Part shown: positions 5,609-7,310 of the stretch, piece by piece | How positions within the stretch are numbered: position 1 is the stretch's first letter | Layout: each line of letters begins with the position of its first letter | Assembly: GCA_934567745.1 (NCBI GenBank) | Contig: CAKTJM010000095.1 | Location: 1-7,310, forward strand | Source: an uncultured Eubacteriales bacterium | GTDB taxonomy: Bacteria; Bacillota; Clostridia; Oscillospirales; Oscillospiraceae | DNA: 7,310 bases | Direction: 5' to 3' | Translations under genes and position numbers: made by a program | The notes under the pieces: model-generated | What the model was told of the DNA's origin: nothing | The model's input: the letters and a program-made list of their open reading frames with translations, nothing else | Database searches by the model: none

Positions 5609-5812
5609 TAGGCTGTCGAAAAACCCCTGTGGGGTTTTCCGGCAGAGGGGATGCAGCCCGTTGCGCAAACGCACCGTCCGCCTGCGGCGGACGATTCGCA
5701 CACTTACGGGCTGAGAAGTATTTTCTCCGACGCACATGTCGCCGGAGAAAATGACTCGACACTATTTCGTGCCTGCGGGCACGAAACTCTGCGAGGCTTT
5801 TTTGACACGCTG
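5608..5812 (+). repeat. Dispersed hairpin-rich intergenic repeat, long copy
   Basis: About 205 bases between convergent genes form a series of hairpins. H1 pairs CTGTCG-x-AAAACCCC (5613-5627) with its complement (5631-5645), with one mismatch and a G-T pair. H2 is CGTCCGCC/GGCGGACG (5675-5693), nested inside AGCCCGT (5655-5661) with ACGGGCT (5706-5712). H3 is ATTTTCTCCG (5720-5729) with CGGAGAAAAT (5743-5752). H4 is TTTCGTGCC (5765-5773) with GGCACGAAA (5778-5786), loop TGCG. The first 82 bases match the copy at 7229 at 78 positions without gaps. No credible protein is encoded. It resembles a REP- or MITE-like element. Confidence 0.82.
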
Positions 5813-5838
5813 CGCGCCCCTGCAAAAGCAGGGGCGCG
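5813..5838 (-). terminator. Terminator-like hairpin after cotJC
   Basis: An 11-bp perfect stem (5813-5823 with 5828-5838) sits nine bases past the cotJC stop codon. It is identical in sequence to the hairpin after the nitrilase gene. On the minus strand the loop is TTTT and no T-run follows the stem, so it may block convergent read-through rather than terminate efficiently. Confidence 0.55.
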
Positions 5839-5846
5839 TCTTCGTC

Positions 5847-6449
5847 TCACCGGTCGAACGCCGGGTTGGTATAATAGACGTTCCGCTGGTCGAGCTGCTC
5901 GCGGACGTTCTGGAGCGCGCCGCCGAAGCGCTGGAAGTGGACGATCTCCCGCTCCCGCAGGAAGCGGATGACGTCCGTCACGTCCGGATCGTCCACCGCC
6001 AGCCGCAGGATGTTGTCATAGGTCACCCGCGCCTTCTGCTCGGCCGCGAGGTCCTCTGTCAGGTCGCAGATCGGGTCGCCCTTCACCGCCATCGACGCCG
6101 CGTTCCACGGGAAGCCCGCGGCCGCCGTCGGATAGACCCCGGTGGTGTGGTCCACGAAGTAGGAGGCGAAGTGCGGATCGGCCTGGATCTGCTCGTCGGT
6201 CAGGCTGCGCGTGAGCTGCTGGACGATCGCGGCGATCATTTCGAGGTGGCCCAGCTCTTCGGTCCCGATGTCCGTCAACAGCGCCTGCACCTGTGGATAG
6301 GGCATGGCGTACCGCTGGGAGAGATAGCGCAGGGACGCGCCCAGCTCGCCGTCCGGGCCGCCGTACTGCGTGATGATCTGTGCCGCCAGGCGCGGGTCCG
6401 TGTTGCGGATCCGCACCGGGTACTGGAGCTTCTTCTGATAGATGAACAT
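5847..6449 (-). CDS. cotJC: Spore coat protein CotJC, manganese-catalase family
   Basis: The 200-residue product matches CotJC, an inner spore-coat protein with a ferritin-like four-helix fold related to dimanganese catalases. The metal-ligand pattern is complete: Glu35 in GGPDGELGASLRY, Glu65 and His68 in TEELGHLEM, Glu137 in DLAAEQKAR, and Glu168 and His171 in REREIVHFQRF. The N-terminal MFIYQKKLQYPV and the central GVYPTAAAGFPWNAASM also fit. It may therefore retain hydrogen-peroxide-degrading activity, which is inferred from family and ligands. The ATG at 6449-6447 follows the upstream gene's stop by six bases, so the two are co-transcribed. Purine-rich GAGGCGG lies just before the start and GGAGG slightly further upstream. 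The length is close to the usual 190 or so residues. Confidence 0.93.
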   Translation of the reverse strand: MFIYQKKLQYPVRIRNTDPRLAAQIITQYGGPDGELGASLRYLSQRYAMPYPQVQALLTDIGTEELGHLEMIAAIVQQLTRSLTDEQIQADPHFASYFVDHTTGVYPTAAAGFPWNAASMAVKGDPICDLTEDLAAEQKARVTYDNILRLAVDDPDVTDVIRFLREREIVHFQRFGGALQNVREQLDQRNVYYTNPAFDR

Positions 6450-6455
6450 ACCGCC

Positions 6456-7103
6456 TCACGCCTCCTCGTCTTGGTACTGCCAGGGCCACGGGCCGTCGAT
6501 CCAGGCATAGCGGCTCCCCTTCGCGGCGTCGGCCATGGTGAGGGGGCCGGACTGGTCCACGTAGGCCGTCCGGGCCTTCTCCGCCAGGGCGGCGTATTTC
6601 TGGAAGATCCAGAAGGCCTCCTTGTCATCCGGATGCGTGTCGAGATACAGCCCCAGCTCCAGGACCACGAACTCCAGGGCGCGGAGCTGGTCCAGCGGGC
6701 CGTCCGGCAGGTCCGCTGCCTTCACCTTCAGGTGGAACGGCAGGTCCAGGTCGGGGTAGAGGGTCCCGCTGGCCAGGGCCTTCGCCTGGGGATAGCGGTC
6801 CGGGGACGCGCTCTGCGCGGCCACGAACGGCACCGCGAACGGGCCGCAGCCGGGCAGACGCCCCTGCCCGGTCGGACAGCCGGTGCCGGAGCTGCCAGTC
6901 CCGGTGTTCCCACCAGTCCCGCCGGTGTTCGTGTTGCCGCCGGTGCTCCCGCCGGTGTTGGTGCTGCCGCTGTTGCCGGTATTGCCGGTATTCCCACTGT
7001 TGCCGCCGTTGCCGCTGCTGCCATTGCCGCACAGGCCCGTGAGGGCGCAGGCCGCGCCGGAGAGGATGCCGCCCAGATCCGTGCTGGTACGATCAGTGCT
7101 CAA
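6456..7103 (-). CDS. cotJA-cotJB: CotJA-CotJB fusion spore coat protein with Gly/Asn/Thr-rich N-terminal tract
   Basis: One 215-residue reading frame holds what are normally two small coat proteins. Residues 1-25 form a short N-terminus with Cys19 and Cys25. Residues 26-75 are almost entirely Gly, Asn, Thr and Ser, with Gly at every third place in the first part (GSSGNGGNSGNTGNTGNSG). Residues about 87-128 match CotJA: PFAVPFVAAQ followed by YPQAKALASGTLYPDLDLPF. Residues about 134-211 match CotJB: LRALEFVVLELGLYLDTHPD, then QSGPLTM and the C-terminal WIDGPWPWQY. CotJA and CotJB help place CotJC in the spore coat of Bacillus, so the fusion still lies just upstream of its partner. The start is TTG at 7103-7101, supported by AAGGAG nine bases upstream (7113-7118) and an in-frame stop shortly before. 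Export is not expected; it should be made in the mother cell. Confidence 0.87.
   Translation of the reverse strand: MSTDRTSTDLGGILSGAACALTGLCGNGSSGNGGNSGNTGNTGNSGSTNTGGSTGGNTNTGGTGGNTGTGSSGTGCPTGQGRLPGCGPFAVPFVAAQSASPDRYPQAKALASGTLYPDLDLPFHLKVKAADLPDGPLDQLRALEFVVLELGLYLDTHPDDKEAFWIFQKYAALAEKARTAYVDQSGPLTMADAAKGSRYAWIDGPWPWQYQDEEA
6879..7028 (-). repeat. Degenerate codon-level repeat encoding the Gly/Asn/Thr/Ser tract
   Basis: About 150 bases of imperfect GGCAAC/ACCGGC-type units on the minus strand encode residues 26-75 of the fused coat protein. The units are mostly 9 bases or multiples of 3. Frame is preserved throughout, and synonymous variation between units argues for an established coding repeat rather than a recent expansion. 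Confidence 0.7.
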
Positions 7104-7160
7104 GTGCGATCACTCCTTCGATGGATGCTGCGCGGGAGGGCATGATCCCGCGCTCATCCC

Positions 7161-7188
7161 AGCATATGCGGCAGGATCCGACCGTGAC
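7161..7188 (-). promoter_or_regulatory. Possible sporulation-type promoter of the cotJ operon
   Basis: On the minus strand CATATGCT (7168-7161) resembles the CATA-type -10 of mother-cell sigma factors, with GTCAC (7188-7184) upstream where a -35 might sit. The element is about 58 bases before the TTG start. The -35 match and spacing are poor, and no sigma-A alternative is visible. B. subtilis cotJ is sigma-E dependent, which motivates the guess. Confidence 0.25.
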
Positions 7189-7198
7189 AGCGCGCAGA

Positions 7199-7230
7199 AA
7201 GCCCCCGGTCCGTTCTCGGACCGGGGGCTT
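7199..7230. terminator. Terminator-like hairpin upstream of the cotJ operon
   Basis: A perfect 14-bp stem (7199-7212 with 7217-7230) has a TTCT loop. On the minus strand it is followed by TTTCTG, so it could end a transcript entering from the right. On the plus strand it runs directly into the dispersed repeat. Confidence 0.6.
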
Positions 7231-7310
7231 AGGCTGTCGAAAAACCCCTGCGGGGTTTTCCGACAGGGTGGATGCAGCCCGTTGCGCAAACGCACCGTCC
7301 GCCTGCGGCG
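7229..7310 (+). repeat. Dispersed hairpin-rich repeat, second copy (runs off right edge)
   Basis: Eighty-two bases align without gaps to 5608-5689 with four differences. The H1 hairpin at 7234-7266 has CTGTCG pairing with a perfect CGACAG, where the other copy has a G-T pair, so the stem is maintained. The copy is cut by the window edge within H2. Like the other copies it starts at the last bases of a terminator-like hairpin. Confidence 0.85.

Noticed and set aside
4592..5737. Minus-strand frame antisense to the nitrilase, ending in the repeat with KTPQGFFDSL
   Set aside because: It is the shadow of the nitrilase plus a translation of the dispersed repeat. The same peptide appears from the second repeat copy at 7110-7295, showing it reflects repeat DNA, not a gene.
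5412..5825. A 137-codon minus-strand frame spanning the whole repeat
   Set aside because: The frame is open but is made of hairpin sequence rich in Arg and Ala, with no ribosome binding site. A structured repeat explains it better.
5581..5839. The repeated hairpins as a CRISPR array
   Set aside because: There are only two copies of the 27-bp unit, separated by 204 bases of structured repeat. There are no regular spacers and no cas genes.
5736..7145. A 469-codon plus-strand open frame covering the cotJ operon
   Set aside because: It is antisense to two genes with clear family motifs, is Arg/Val/Leu/Ala/Gly-biased as expected of a GC-rich shadow, and begins inside the repeat.

Overview
The window looks like chromosomal DNA from a GC-rich, spore-forming member of the Clostridia, most plausibly the Oscillospiraceae group. 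The evidence is strongly GC-biased third codon positions, AGGAGG-type ribosome binding sites, sigma-A-like promoters in short AT-rich gaps, and several sporulation or germination families (CotJ proteins, a SleB-type cell-wall hydrolase). A YerC-type TrpR-like regulator is also typical of Firmicutes. The taxonomic call is inference.

Layout, left to right. On the minus strand, positions 1-437 hold a yerC-like regulator translationally coupled to a SAM-dependent methyltransferase that runs off the left edge. Divergently, purA (685-1968) has its own promoter, a hairpin-rich leader and a strong terminator. Next on the plus strand comes a secreted SleB-like hydrolase with a copper-amine-oxidase-like N-terminal domain (2263-3174), then tRNA-Ser(GGA) (3355-3447) with a clear promoter and terminator. 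The 3' flank of the tRNA (about 3500-3775) holds short direct repeats and what looks like the C-terminal stump of an unrecognised minus-strand gene, possibly a mobile-element scar. Two single-gene plus-strand units follow: a RibD-C/DHFR-like reductase (3822-4505) and a branch-1 nitrilase with an intact Glu-Lys-Cys triad (4634-5554). The right end is a minus-strand cotJ operon: a gene encoding CotJA and CotJB fused behind a Gly/Asn/Thr/Ser-rich tract (6456-7103), then cotJC (5847-6449), a manganese-catalase-like spore coat protein.

A dispersed hairpin-rich repeat runs through the right half. One copy (about 5608-5812) lies between the convergent nitrilase and cotJC genes and is bracketed by two identical 27-bp hairpin sequences. 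A second copy runs off the right edge (7229-7310), and a 24-bp inverted fragment lies at 4514-4537. Each copy starts with the same TTAGGCTGTCG motif directly against a terminator-like hairpin.

Most genes are single transcription units with ordinary promoters and terminators. The two probable operons are yerC-methyltransferase and cotJAB-cotJC. The most noteworthy items are the CotJA-CotJB fusion, the structured repeat family and the scar beside the tRNA.
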